From: Daphnia pulex
Taxonomy: Eukaryota; Arthropoda; Branchiopoda; Diplostraca; Daphniidae
Direction: 5' to 3'
Assembly: GCF_021134715.1 (NCBI RefSeq)
Contig: NC_060026.1
Span: 14,499,001-14,563,000 of the forward strand
Length of the DNA: 64,000 nucleotides
Positions 1 through 15,000 of the stretch are shown here, in pieces. The notes beneath the pieces are model-generated. The model made no database searches and was not told the DNA's origin. It worked only from the letters and a program-made list of their open reading frames with translations. Each line of letters begins with the position of its first letter. Position 1 is the stretch's first letter. The translations under genes and the position numbers were made by a program.

Positions 1-3000
1 TTCATCCATCATGTCCCTGCAAGTGCCAACCATCGTCGACGAATATAGACGTCAGATAATCGATAATTGAATTAGTCGAGTCGACGACGGGAAACATCAA
101 TAATTTGAAAAATATAAACAACTTACGCCGGATCTTCCTCGACATCCATCAGAGGAGAGACGGCGGCGCAAAGGGCGTCGGCATTGGCCAGGAGCACTTT
201 ACTGATTAATCCGCCCGTTTCCACGTCTGGCAAATGAAGACATTAAATATTCATTAAACGGGGGAAAAAAAAGCTAAAAGGGAAAATTGGCCGGCTAAAA
301 GGTCATTAATTCCGGAAGCCGGAAGCATTATCAATGAATCGCAATGCGTTGGCGCTGTTCAATGTTTTACGTTTCAAAAGAAGAAGTAGAAGAAGAGAAA
401 GTTAAAGTCCCCCAAAACAATTGAGAATCAAATAGTCGGAAGAGTGTGCAGTTTGAGAGAAGGAGAAGAAGAAGGAAGTTGAAAGGAAGCCGGAAGGTAT
501 ATAAGAAAAAGGAATAAGATCAAAGTAAGTTTCCCTTGCCAGCGTCAGGCAAACACCCCCCCCCCCCCCCCCCCGGAAAATGTTAAAGCTTACTAGGCCA
601 CATAGGAAGGGTAACGAGTGGGTTGATGATGGGCATTTTCCGTTTCTTAACGGCGGCAGCGCCGGAGCTGATGGCCTCCCTCTCTCTGCCCGAGTGGTGT
701 TGGCCGTCGACGGTCGACTCGTCCGGACTGGGCGGCCGCTGGCCGTGATGGTGGTGGTGCTGACTCGACGGCTGGTTGTGGCTGTCTGCAGAGGACAAGA
801 TGGAAGCCAATGAAGCGTGAACCGACGCTCCGCACGCCGTGCCAGCCGCGGAATCAATGGAGCCGGCGGCCGAGGAGGCCAGCAAAGTGGATCCGCTCGA
901 AATCCTCCGCGACGCTGTCGGAGAAGGTTGAAGTGTTGACGACGTGGCTGGCGACACGGGCACAAGCAGCCGAGACTTGGCCAAACTGTCGGGCACGTCA
1001 CCGCTGCTGCCCGTTGCCCGTGTCGCAGTCAGCCAGGGTGAAACCGTCGGTTCGGTCTCGTGACACAACAGCGAACCACTCGGTCGTGTCGGTGTGAGTC
1101 TACTAGTGGGTGTAGGTGAACGAGAGGTGGTGACCAGGAGGTTCGGTGGTGGTGATTGTGGTGATTGTGGTGATTGTGGTGGTGGTAAGGTGGTAAGAGA
1201 GGTGGTCTGTGCATGCCTCCTAGCACGTTTGTCGGCTTCGAAAACAGGATTCCAAACAGCAAGAAATACCCAGTTGAGGAGAAAACAAAAAGAGACAAAT
1301 GGAAGATTTGGAGAAACAAAAGGGATTGGTTTTTTTCTTTCTTTCGTTTAATGTTACGGTACGTGTAAGTTTAGACTCTTTTTTAAATTAAATTAAAAAA
1401 GGGTGTTAACATTCTAGAAATAAAAAGATAAGAGACAAAAACACCAACAAGTTACAAGACACCAAAGACACCAGACATTCCCAGGTAGAATTAAAGCGTG
1501 AAAGGATTTTCTTTCGATTACTTTTGTACCGGATGGAAAATATACAAGGAACAGTCAGGTTTGTTCTATCCATCGAGGATTCGGGAAACCAAATAAAGCC
1601 GACGACAACTAAACATGCGAACCGTTACACAATCAGGTGGGAAATTTCGAATTGTTGTTATCGGGTCAAAGTTTTTGACTAAAGACGGAAGGAGTTGGAT
1701 TAGGAATCCGGATTCCCGATTCGTCGTCTAATTGGTGTGTGTTTCGTCTTCCGTCACGTTGTGTGCGTAATGACTGGGAAATGTTTGTTTTTGTCAAGAA
1801 AAATTGAAATGAGTCCCAGTACCTCGTGCGGCAGCTGCCGAGTTGGTCCGCTCGACGACGGGCTCCTCGGCTCCTTCGACGATCCGTTCGCCCAGTCGGG
1901 CGATGGCGGCCGTCTCCAAAGCTGTTTCCTCTTCCACTTGGTCTAGGTCTTCCTCTTCTTCCATTTCTCGCTCTCGATCGGCCCTCGTTCGCGTGTCTTC
2001 CGCCGGAGCGGAGGCAGCATTTTCATCCGCTTCCTCCTTGGCTGGCCTGGCCTGGCTGCTGTCCTCACTGGAAGGAGGTTCCACAACGACGCTGATGTTG
2101 ACTTGCTGCAGCGACCGCAATATGGGCTTCACCTCGACTTCGGCCGGCTCCTCATCCAGCTCCATATCTGACGGACAAAGGATCAATTACCGGATGAAAT
2201 AAAATAAAAGAATTGGGGAGGAGTCGTTCACTTACTGGGAACATTGTCGCGGGATTCCGTCTCTTCATCAAAGACGTCGATGGGCACGTCCTGCAAGCTG
2301 TCAGTGTCGGCGAATTCCAGCGGGACGGGCAAGGCCAGGGCCGAGTAATCGAATTCGCACGACGTCCTCGTCTCGGAGGCGTCGGGCACCGGCGAGATGG
2401 CGTTCAATTTGGCCTGGAGACTGAGCATGGCCGACGAGCGATCCTCGTCGCCTTCGCTCTCGGCCGACTCCTGGTGGGAGACGTAGCAATTGCGGCCGGC
2501 CGAAGGCGGTCGGGGTGACGAGGAGCTGCTCCGCGGCCGCTGCGGCTGAGTATTGGGGGGCGTGGCCATCCGGTAGAAGACGGGCGGATTGGGGTAGCGA
2601 ATAGGCGAAGTGGGGAGCAGCGGGAAGTTGGTGGTCAGCGACGGGGCCATGGGGATCGGCGACGGACAAGGCGACGGCTCGCTGGAAGAGTCTCCTCCGC
2701 CTATGGCGCTGTAGAGTTGCAGTAATGCCATGGGCATGGCGGCAGCGGCGGCGGCGGATGCCCGCGATTTGGCCAGGGCGCCGGAGCTCTGCTTCATCAT
2801 CATCTCGTTCGACATGGGCGAATCGCCGTCCGGGTGGGTCACAATCAACTTGATTTCACTCCCGCCGCTCACCAAGCCCGACGTCTGGCTGGCGCTGGCC
2901 GAGTGCATGGATCGCGATGGCTGGATCCCGTTCTGCTCGTCCAGGGCCCTCTCGGCGTGCTCGATGATCTGCCGGACGGCCTTCTTCAAACTGTTGGCTC

Positions 3001-6000
3001 TCGACATTAAGGCTTCCCGTTGGTTGAACTTGGCTCTCTGCATCGCATCCGGCAACAAATGTTATTTCAACTCCGGAATGGGTTTTTTTTTGTTTTTCTT
3101 TAATTAACGAACTCTCACCACTTTGCGCGCTCCTTTCTGACGGGCTGCACGGCCTTCGTTCCGCGACTCCTTGGCCTCCTTGGAGCTCTTGGTGATTTCC
3201 GGAGGCTCCTGCTGTGAACAGTCAAAAGGAAACGGGTTTTGTTAGAAAGGACTCAAACGCACCCGATCGATCGGCGACTTGGGATCGAGGGGGGGGGGAA
3301 CGTACGGAAGATTCGACGTTATTGGGCGGGTCTTCCTCGTCGACGCTGGCCCTGGAGACAGCGTGGACGGGCGAGGCTTCCTCGTGCAGCGTACCAAGCA
3401 GCTGGTCCAGCTTCTCGTTGAGAATGCGGCACTTTTGGGCAATGGACTCGTCTCCGCTCGCCAGCGACGAATTGTCATCCGCCGTGTGAAGGCCGGCCAT
3501 TTTGCCAATAAATTCTTTGATTGTCTCGCAAAGGATTCTTTTTTAATAAAATCAAAACACAAATCACAAACCGTAGTCAAAATAATTCATCCGCTTTGTT
3601 CCGATCGAAAAGTTGGTCACTCACTTGGCGGATGAGATGACGATGGTGTGCTCGTCCGATTGCAGGATCTTGCTCAGGTGGCTGACGATGGAATCCTCGA
3701 AGGCGGTAATGGGCTCGTAAGGCAGGACGACTTTGGCCGCAGGTAAAGGCATGCTCCGCTCCGAGGTGAAGATGCTCCACCTGGACAAAAAAAAAATGGA
3801 ATTGCATCGAATTGTTAATCCACCGGGGCGGATGATAATTTCTTTTGAATTTAAAAAAAGAAAGATGAGGCGCACCTATCGAGCATTTTGACAGAGGCTT
3901 TCTCGTAGCGCTCCAGCAACTGGGGTAGATGGGCATCGTCATCGCAAACGCTGCCCCAGCCGATGACTCGTGCCAAATCGTTGCCCGTGCCCAGTGGCAG
4001 CACTCCAATCTGGCATTGCTTCTGCACCACGCCATCAAATATTGAAAAAGGAAAAAAAAAAGAAAAATCATTCATGTTTTGTCAGTGTTTGTCCAGTCAT
4101 CACTTTATGCAATCAAACAAGGAGCCGCAAGGAGCCGCAAGGAGGAGCCGCAAGGGGGAAAAAGTCAAGCGAGTGCACTCACATCCATATGGAGCTTGTC
4201 GATTTCGGAAAGGACCCAACCAATAGATCCGTCGCCACTGCAAATCAGGATCCGGAATGGATCAAAGTGCCGGAATAACCTCAATCTGTCGGTAACAGAA
4301 CACAAACAGCGGGAGGCCACACACAAAGAAAAAAGAAAAAAAGAAAAGACGACGTTATTTGAGAACTCGTGTTGAAAGGGGCGGAGAAAAGAAAATCATA
4401 TAGTTCTTGACGTCATTTGCTTCTTTTCATCAACAACAACAACAACAACAACCTAAAGGGTGCCAAAAGAAAAATCCTTCTCACCCAAGACCGGGCCCTC
4501 CGTTCATCAGATCAAACACTTGAGCCGGATTGAGGAGCTGTTTGAAACGTCGCAGGAACTTGACGCCTTGGTTATCGCCCGATTTCGAATTGACAAAGAC
4601 CAGGAGCGGAGAACAGCCCTGCGGCCTCACAGCCTCCCAAGCTTCGTCCGTGCCTGAGTGATCCGATAACGAAATAAGAAAAAAAGGAGAAAAGAAATTC
4701 AATAAATTGAATCAGAAATCCATAAACATGAAATATTGAACACACACACAATGTCAGTTTGTTTCTTTTTTCTTCTTCTTCTACACCAACCCAAATTCGA
4801 TTTTGACGTGCATGGCGACCTCCACAAGGCCAGGAGAGCCAATACCGGCTGAAAGTCTTACGTATTTAGGACAAGCGGGAACGGGTTGCCTCCTTGCCCC
4901 AGTGACAGTGATGAATTTATTTCCCCGCACACTTAACGACGAAACGAGTTCTCATTCCCTTTTTGGTTGTTGTTTCGCTCTCAACAAAGAAACACGATAT
5001 CCCAGATACTATATATTCCGCCCTCCCACAACAACAAAAAAACTCTTCTTCTTCTTCTCTACTATCAAGGGCGTCGTCACCATAAGCTACTGCTGCTGGC
5101 CCAGTGTGTGTGTGTTTTCTGTCTACATTCCCGTGGGCACGGGGGACTCCGCTTTGCGCCAGCTCCGGGTTCGTGTGTGTATTTGACCGAGTTTTCCCTT
5201 TTGTTTGGACTTTCGCCTTCCATCATTCAAAGTAACGTAGTGTGTTGGAGAGTTGTGTATATATACGCACCGACGCTGTGGAGAGCCGTGGGCGGGACGA
5301 TGCTGACCCGGCAAGGGCCCAGTGGGCAACGCACCGGGTACTGTGGGCGGCAGGCCGTGTGAACCATGGCCCGGCACCACAGGCAGCGCCAGTCCTGCAG
5401 TCTGCGCGTCACTCATCGCGAAACAAACAGAAAAAAAAAGGAGCAGCCAAATGATTAAGGATCCTACTCAGAAAAGCGATGGGGGAAGAAAAACAAAACG
5501 GAAAGTCGGGACTCACCTAAGAACCGACCCGCACGTTTTGTCGCAGACGGAACATTTGGCAGAGACGGGCAGATTACCCTCCATCCATTGGTGAGGCATG
5601 GCGATGTTCTGCATAATACATCAAACGAAATTGAGAATACCAAAACAACAACAGGGAGGTCAAAGGGAGGGGGATTTCTTACTCCTTCGTCATCTTCGAT
5701 TATGTCCTTGCCGACGCTGGCCAGTGTCGTCCACTTGCAGTTATTGATGGCTTTGACGGCGCATCGCTTGTGCGATTTGAACTTGCAGACCTCGCAGCTC
5801 AACCCGTGTGATGTCACGCCTGTTTTAAAAAATACAATTCAAACATTTTTAGCGCGAAATTCAAAATTGGTTTTGTGTTTGATTGGTTCTAACGTTTTTA
5901 GCGCTAAATTCAAAATGTGTTGATTTTACGTTTTACGTTTGATTTATTTTTAAGCGGGAAATTTAAAAAAAAATGTTTTCGCGGGGGAGATTTGAACTTT

Positions 6001-9000
6001 TGGATTTTAAAATCGATAAAAAAAAGACGGTCGATCGTATATCTTACCCGAAAGCGCTTCGCGGCAAACGTTGCAGTAGGTGGGTCTGGCGTGTGAAGTG
6101 GCGTACCAATTGTGCCGGCCCGATAGGAAATCGTGATGATCAGCGCTCTGTAGTAGTACGTGTACGCAATGCATAAATGAATGAGAATCGCGGGTGGCGT
6201 GGGGGAGGTAGAGTAGAAACGTGAAAGGAAAAAATAAATAAATAATATTAAAAAAGAAAAACCTTGCCGACATCATCGGTCAAACACAGAGACACACACG
6301 GTGCGACACGATATAACGACAGCGTTCAAATAGGTTGCTGGAATGGCCCCCCCGCCTTCCGGCGTTGAATGTTTCCATGCCTCGGCCATTAGTTTGGCTG
6401 GGCATTGCGGCACGTTCCACGGTCGCCGTGAATGCCACACAACCGTCCGACAGGGACACCCCATTTTTCACCTCGGCCCGTTCAAGTGAGTGTGCGGCTA
6501 ACACGAACGAGCACACCCATGTAAAAAAATAAAAGGGCCGTCGGTGGTGTCGTCAGTGTGGTCGACGAGGACGGATAGTATTGGTGGGGGGAGAGAGAAA
6601 AGAAAAAGAGATTATTACAAAATAGACTTACATCGTAATATTCCTTGTTGGCGGCTGCCTTGAGCGCCGTGATCCATTCTTCCATTTCTCGCCGGGATTC
6701 GGCGCACAAGACGAGCGACCGGAACGGAGTGATGACCTAATTCGTTTTTTGTTTCGTAAGGATCGGGTGGAGGATTTTGTTGTGCCGTGAAACACCAAAA
6801 CGGTTGTTTTGTTTATTTTTCACATGGACGCCAAAAGCCATCGACGACGTCATGTCATTTCGTTGTTTGTTGATGTTCAAGTGTCGTCGTCGTCGGACCA
6901 ATTTCATGGCGAATGGTTCCAGGATCGAGGCACCAGCCAATCGCGCGGGCGAGGTAGAGGGAAATAATGCACAAAGAAAAGGGAAAAGAATTAGATCACA
7001 AGTTTTATCACACGCACACACACAAGAGGGAAGGTTATAGGATAAACATGTGGGGGCGGGATCGACTAGGGGGGACAGGGCGAATCGATTCTTTCCCGAC
7101 TGACGCAATAGTGTCAACCGTCACAGGGATTTTCTTATTTTCAGCCGCTTTATTCTGACCCCCCTAACCTATTGGTGAATAATGAATAAACCCCGCCTAC
7201 TTGTAGGGAGGATTTACTAGTAGTAGTAAAAATAGTAGGACGACTAGATCCTTTCCATTTAAACGAGGTCGTGTTAGACAAGTTTCGTCTAGCGGAAAAA
7301 AAAGACCAACAATTCGACTGGAAGACAAGAGAAAAGATGGAAACGGTTTTGAACAAAGCGGAGAGGAAATGTGTGCGGATGTCGTGGGAAGTCGCCAAAG
7401 CGAAACGCTCCAACGAGTCGATAAACTCGACAAGTCACTCTCATTCGCTCCCTCCGTTTTTTCTTCGAAAAATGCCAAAGCCCATCGCATATACACAGAC
7501 ACAAAACGTTATGAAAAAGTTGGGGCAAACACAAAAGGGCCAAAAGAGGCAGAAAATGTTCGGGGTCCTTGTACATAGAAAGTTCGGCAGGATCGACTTG
7601 ATTCCGAGAAATGAAAAGAGGCTTTTTGGCTCTTCCTTGCTGTTCCTTTTCTACATTTTCGCTTGGCTTTGCCTATTATATAAAGGGAAAAAAAAACGCA
7701 TTGATACAAGACACAAACACAGAGAGACAGGCCGAAGGGAGCCAGGGCGTTTCGGCTTGGTGGAGCGCGTATTCCTCCCGTTTTCGAACGGATTTGGGTT
7801 TGTCCTCTATAACTATTACTGCAATGGTCGGGAGGGCTGGAGTGCGCAACGGGACGGAAATAGCCCCATAGCCAGGGTCCTGAGCTGCGTATATAGAGCC
7901 GGAACACACACACAACACATGTATATACGTAAAAGAAAAAAAAAATCGTAGAGGAGGTAAAAGGAAGACGGATGGATGGATGGAAGAAAACGGGAGTAGT
8001 ACTATCATTAGAAATGTAACTCTTACTATATAATATCGTCTTACCTGGAAGCTATGGTTGGCGTTCTTGATGCTGCACTCGGCAACGCTCAAATCAGGAA
8101 GGCTGATCTCGTCGAAGATCACAGACTGTATTTCCAAGAAAAGTAAAACAGAAATTCAATGATTAAAATTTAATTCTTGAGGTAAATTTTTCATGGGAGG
8201 ATTTCATCCATTCAAAAATATCTGAAAAGGGTCGGGATAAAGTTGAGATTTCGTTTCGCTTGACGAGTTAAAATCTCCGTCATCAAACCGGACCGCTAAT
8301 GAAGTCGTTAGTTATTGACGATGGGAAACGGGGACGGCATTTGCCACCTGGACAAATTTTGCTGTAAAAGTTTCTCTTTGCTGCTTTCGTCGTGGATATG
8401 TGTGACACAGAGTTGAGTCGAGTCCAACAGCATCAAACAGCTAAAGCGTGGGGGGTCCGGGACCGGCGACCGTGTAATTATCTAGTTACATATTAATCGG
8501 CAATGATGCAAGATTCAGATGGGAGAGAGAGAGAGACGTCGCCTATGGCCATTTGCGCCCAGAAGTTTCCCAGAGGTGCAACTCAAACCCAGGGGGGGGG
8601 GGGGGAGAGGAGTGGGTGGATGTGGAAGGCGAGGAAAATCCTAACGAGCTGCAATGACCCATTACTGGGGTAGTTAGACGCCAGTTGCTAGGCCCAATCT
8701 AAACGTACCGTACTGTGCAATCCCGGCGCTTCACAAGGCAGCCCTCAGGATCCTAGCCATGAGAAATGAGCGGCTCCTATTTCGTTCGTGGCAAGAAGAA
8801 AAAAGAATAAAACTGGAATTGCGGGATTCCGTGTGCGCAAAAAAACCCCAAAAGATAGGAAATCCCGGAGACCACCCTGGCAGTAGAGTTGCCTATAGCG
8901 TGAAAGGCGATGAGCGAGAGAGAGATAACAGCCATCAAAGTTGGCTGGTCGGTGGTGGGGGGAACAAAATTTAAAGCTTCAACTGAGCGTGAAATGAACC

Positions 9001-12000
9001 GCCCAACATTTTCAGTCAGACGATTCCGGCCAAGTTTCTTTCTTTTTTCCTTCACGTCTTCACCTTTCCATCGATTGAATAGAGAAACAGTCACGAATCG
9101 GTGGCTGACGTAGTCGGGTAGAGATGGGATATACAAGACACACATCAGGAGCCGAGAAAGAGGGTTAGGGTCTTGATGATTATTATTTAATGATTGCTAC
9201 TATTACCAAAGCCAGTCTCTCTGTGTAGCTTCTTACTGGACGAACAAGTCTACAAGGAGAAGGAGGGGGGTTCAAGTAACGCTACATCAAAAGAGACGAG
9301 TAGTGGGGAGACAAGTACGACAAGGAGCCACCACAAGAGGGTTGCTGCTGCTCTTGGAGCTGCCTTTGATCTCGGCAGGAAAAGAAAAAGGATCCATTTT
9401 CTTTTGCACCAGACTTTCCTTTTTTTTCTTCTTTCTTTTCTCCCTTTTCAAGACATTAATACGGGAGATGCTCCTGGCCCATCACGAATCTGCTGGCCTG
9501 GAACACGCAGGCTCTCCCACCCATCATCATCATCTGTATATATACGAGACCAGAAACTGGAGAAGGATCTCGTAAAGGGGTGGCGTACGTAGTGCGTGCC
9601 TCCTTCCCGGCTAGGGACATGTATTTATACACACACACACACACACCACAGGAGCACATTAGGGCAACACACTCAAGTTATTACCGACTGGGGCTTGGCT
9701 TGACATTCAATTTCGTGAGGTTCCTATAACCATAGCATGGCTCTCTCTCTCTTATCTGCCACCAACCAAACACCAGGCCTCCTCCTAGAGAGCTCCTTCT
9801 TAGCTTTTTTCTTGGCATTTGCCCATTTTTGACGTTCTGCGGCCTATTGTTTATTGACTTGTTAGACGGGTCATGGGCCGCTATGGTTACATTAGACGGG
9901 TTATACAGGGGGTGATGTTTTTTTTCTGCACAGCCAGACATTTCCGAGAATGACTCCCATCTGCTCCTATGGCGTTCGCTATAAGTAATTTTGATTCAAA
10001 ATTCACGGGGCGCCACAAGGAAGTCGATTGGAGATAGGACCAATTGAGGAGAGAATCAGAGATGAATGGGAAAAAGACGGTCGACAGGGAAACACCATCC
10101 AAGTATAGAGTACGATTCAACCTGCAGGTTCGTTTTATAGCTAGGCAATGTCATAATCCGCACGACTGGGCTGATCGCCTCCTCCGCCCAGTCGTCGATG
10201 TTAACGACATGATTTCCGCTAGTCGTTCTATTTTGGAGATGCGCACCGGGGAAACAAAATATAAAACAAGAAAAAAAAAGGTCAGCGGGTCTGGTTGAAA
10301 TGAATTCAGTGAATTCACCTGGACGATTCCATCCCGAGAAAAAAGAGATTCAACAGATACATCTAAAACAGCTCGAAATGAAAACCGAATTCAAATCAGT
10401 AAGAAGGGGAAGCGGCTCTTGACGACGTCAATATCGTTCTTGTTATTTGTTTGTCTTTTTATCTTTTTTCCTCCTTCTCCTTCCATCTTCTATTCTTTTA
10501 TCTTTGGCAATCTCCTTTTCCCTCGATTACACGTAAATCCCCGCTGTGCTTTCCATCCGCCTTGTTTTCTCTACATCAAGTAAAAAAAAGGGGAAGATGG
10601 GAAGGAGAGAGTGATTGGAACTCGAATGGCAAACGACGCGAATGCGGATATCCCCACGGGAAGCAACGGGATTTTCTTCTTTAGTTCTTTTGTAGATAAC
10701 AAAAAAAAAAGAGATAATAAAATAACACGGGACCAGCGGCGGTAGAGAGAAAATACAGTGCAGTATCCGAAGCTCCAAAGTGGTTGCTTTCCATTAGATG
10801 TCGAAGTAAAGCGGGTCGTCAGAACGCACCTGCGAATCACTTCCCCCCTTCCCTTAAGACTCCTCCCGCATCCTCCTCCTCCTCCGGGCCTCTCTCTCTT
10901 GTGATCTAACCACCGCCGAGTGTGACGTCAATCTCCCCGGCAATATTTATTTACCGAGCTAGATCTTAACAAACAAAAAAGGCTCGCAAATAGTCAGAAG
11001 AAAAAATTTTTTTCTCATTTTGTTTTTCTCCTTTTTTTTGAGGGGGGAAGAATAAACAAAATATTGATAACCCCAGACAGGAGCGGGAAAGAAATAAAAT
11101 AGGATCGATTCCGGGTACGTTGTATAGACACAAAACGTGTTTTCCAGGTAGAAAAAGGAATTAAAGGAAGGAAAAAAAGAGAGAGAGACCTTGATGGGTG
11201 ACATAAGCAGCTTACTTTCATGTGTAATTCACAATCTAACACGATCGTGAATTTCCATTAGTTCGTGATCAAATAACGGATTACATTTCTCACGCAATTC
11301 TTTTCATTTTTTTTTTCGAGCGAAGTTTAAAAAAAGAAGTGGAATAAAAAAAGAGATGGAAAAACAAAAGAAACAGTGATTTGAATATTCAATGAAACTG
11401 AATGTGTCAAACCTGGTCTACTCTGATGAATTGAGCCGTGATGGCTGAAATTTGGCTGCGATGAATTTTTCTGTTTGTTAGTTTTTTCAAGGTTTCCCGC
11501 CCTTTTCAAATGTTTGAATTACCCAAAAAACACACGAACGAGAAAGTAGTGTCCCTCCATTAAAACAAAAAAACCAAAAACAAATCTGTTGGGAAATTTC
11601 GGCCAATCCGTCAATCACGGGAAAACCCTCCTGTGAAGGGGGATTCGTTTTCCCCTCACGACGGTGGGGAGGCGGAGTGAGCGGCGGCGGCGAAGACGAC
11701 GACGTTATCGAACGGCCGTTTCGATCGTGACTGACGAATTAGTAGCGACTGCGGGTACATTCCCTCCAACCAACCCCTGTTTATACTTCGGCGTGAATCC
11801 CCCTCCCTTCCCCCCAACCCGACCGAAATCCATCTTACGGCGCATGACAATCCGACGAGACACGTACACAACACATAGTAAAGTAAAGGGGAGCTACAGC
11901 TAAATACATTGACCATCAAAAACTCTGAAAGGAAAAGAAAGAAAAAGTTATCGGGACCGACTATATCGTTTCTTGATATCACCGACTTCCTAGGAGGAAT

Positions 12001-15000
12001 CTAAAAGTTTTCCAGGAGCTCTGAAAAACTCTGGCGCCTTCCATCGACGATGTCGAGCGTGAGCAAATGGAGCAACTATTATTCGACAACTATTTAATCC
12101 GTCCCTTGTTCCCTCAAAAAAGCAAAACAATGGCCGAAAAAGACACCCAAGTGTGTCGTGGTACAGAAAACGTGGTACAATCTATTGTCGATTAGTTTTA
12201 GATGTTCTTTTAACAGCGGAGAGCACAGCAGAAGCGTCGGTGCTGCGGATAGAGAACAAGTCCAAGCTCCCAAAGTGTGTTCGTCTTTTCTATGGCTGTT
12301 TCTCCCCTCTCTGTGTGTGTGTGTTTTCACTCAAAATAGTACTACTACTACTCCCGAGCTGGGATGCTTGTTCGTCTTCAAAATAAAATAAAAAAACGGG
12401 AGAAGAGGAGCAGAGAGGAGCCCCAAGGAGCTGGATAATTGGTCGATCGATACACACGCACATATAACCGAGACGGGAGCCGAAGAGGGCCGAAGATAAA
12501 GGGGGGAGACTTGCACACACACACACACACAAAGTGGCGAGCGCACTGCAGAGTCGAAACAGACAGACAATGCAGAGGAGAGAGAGAGAGACAGAAAATG
12601 TTATAACAATTCAATGAGAATTTCTAGGAGTAAGAAAAAGGCCGGCGTTGCCATAGGAGCCGTCCCCAGAGTTAAATATTGAATTTCGCTAATGGCGCCG
12701 AACCTTAGCACTAGCTATATAGCCAGGGCTACCGACGACCATAGTCCCAGCACCTGTTATATCTCTTTTGCGTGTTTGCTCTTCTTCTTCTCACTCCGTC
12801 GAGCGTCCCATATCCGTTTGATTGCAAGGAGCTCCAGCCAACCAGCCAATTAAGACCCAAGTCGAGTGAAATTGAAAGCGAGAGAGCGAGACGAGCTCTG
12901 GGGGCTGTAATACAACCGACCGACTCGCAAAACTGCGGCTACGACGTATACGTATAGCGCCAGCGGAACATCGATCTTAGGAGCCGGAGCCGGCCCTCCT
13001 GGGAAGGCACGACACACAAAAGGCCAAGAAAAAGAGGAGCTGAGAAAAGAGAGACCAAAAGAAGCTTTTTTTCTCAAATGGCAAGATGATGAGCACGGGG
13101 GCGCCAAAGAGCCATCAACAGTTGAGAGCACCAGACATGGGGAGAGTGGCGAAATGTGCGCGTGTTCAATTGCAGCAGCAGCAGCGCTCAGCCCGCCGCT
13201 GCCACTCTCATCTTCAGCTCTACAGACATTTAGATGACTAAGACTAGTGGGCATGAATTCACGGAACCCTCCCGCACACATCTAAACTTAATAGAGACAA
13301 TACAACGCTGTGATGAGGCGGATCGCACAAGTTTGCCGATTACTTTCTCTTTGATGGACATTTCTCTAGTGAGCAATGGATCCCCTTTTTGGCTGGGCCA
13401 ATTGTGTTTTGGGATAAGTGGAAGGCCTCAGGAGCTAGTGCTACTGCTGCTACTACTACTACAAACGGTCTATATATGATATACGTAAGATAAAGGGCAA
13501 ACAAATTGCGCGATACGCAACGACCCCTTTTTCTTTATGATGGCCCAGCGCGTCTATATCTATATCCAAACTGGCAAGAAAGCGAAAAGAAGGAAACGAG
13601 TAAAGTGTATACAAACAATAAAAGGGGGAGAAAAAAAAATTCTATCACTTGTCTTCAAATGTCAACAAGGAAAAAAAAGAAAAGGGGGGCCCAAGTTGAA
13701 TCGATGGTCTGAACGTCATCCCTACACAGCTGAAATGCATTTTGCAAACACACACAGAAAACTGTGCAGCACACACGCCAGTCGGGAGGAAATGGAAAAG
13801 TATAGGAGCCGAGTCGATCGATCGCTTTCTCTTCAAAAGGTAGAAAATAACTGGGAGAAAGTAAAACAAAATTATTATTTTTTTTTCTCCAACAGAAGAG
13901 ATATACACAAGAAGGGATGACCTTTGACGGTCGGAAGATTCATCACCGAAACGCTAATAGCACACCGAGGCCCAGAAAAGAAGAAGTCCCTTGTGTGCCC
14001 GCTTCTGTTGCTACAAGACCTAATAACGTCGTCAATCAGCGCCGCAGCGCTCGGGACTAGAACATCAAAAACACAGGGGTCGACCCGGTCAAAGAAAAAA
14101 GAAAATGAAGAGACCCGAAAAGCTGTGATGGGTAGCAGCAGCAGCAGCAGCAATAATAAGCCGCAGCCAAAAAGCAGTATTTTCTGATGAAAGCTCAACT
14201 TTGTTACTAATGCTCCTCTCCCGTTTGTTTGTTCTTTGGGGGCCACCAATCATCTAACCTCTCTCTCTCTTTGCTTCTTGTGATCTCTTCCCTTTTGATC
14301 GCAATCGATGAACTCCGCCGAGAAAATGCCAATTTCATCGAGAGAAGAACAGAAAGTTTAAGGGCCCCAGAATAGACTAGGCGGCGGTGGCAAACGCTAA
14401 CGATATTGAGCATGGAGATGAGGAGAGAGAGAGACATTTTACCTCCGTCGTGTGTGTATACCTTTCGGGATAGGTAAGAAGAAAGACGTCACTCGCCTAC
14501 ACCTCTTCGAAATTGAGACTCTTCTATTTACTCCGGGAATATTCATCAACATCGACGGCACACGAACACACACACACACAACCACTCGGAGGAGGAGGAG
14601 AAACGTACGGGATTTGAATAGGATCGGTATAGGCAATCCTATTTTGGGCATTCGTTGATCCTCTGAGATCGGATCCCACGACGACGACGACGACGAAGAA
14701 AGAGCCAAAGACTCAATCGGTAAATCAACTGTCAGAAAGCAATTCGAACAAAATCAAAACGGCGGGTGCTGCTGCTTCACCAGAGAGTGTAGGACAAAAC
14801 TGTTACAATCGATATCGCCGTCATCATCGACGACGACGACTTTTATTCCCCGGGAAATTTAAAAAAAAATGGGAGCTCTACTGCAATAGACCGTGACAAG
14901 AAAAATCAAACAACTGGTACTTCAATCTTCTCCCCCGAGAAGAGCTGATGTTCTCCGATGGATCTGCATGGAGATTTGCCCGTTGGCGCCACCACCTGCC

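Noticed and set aside
1029-1319. His-rich minus-strand frame near DGK exon 17
   Set aside because: Different frame from the exon; the true frame reads [14 protein letters not shown] and continues to [12 protein letters not shown], which fits the family.
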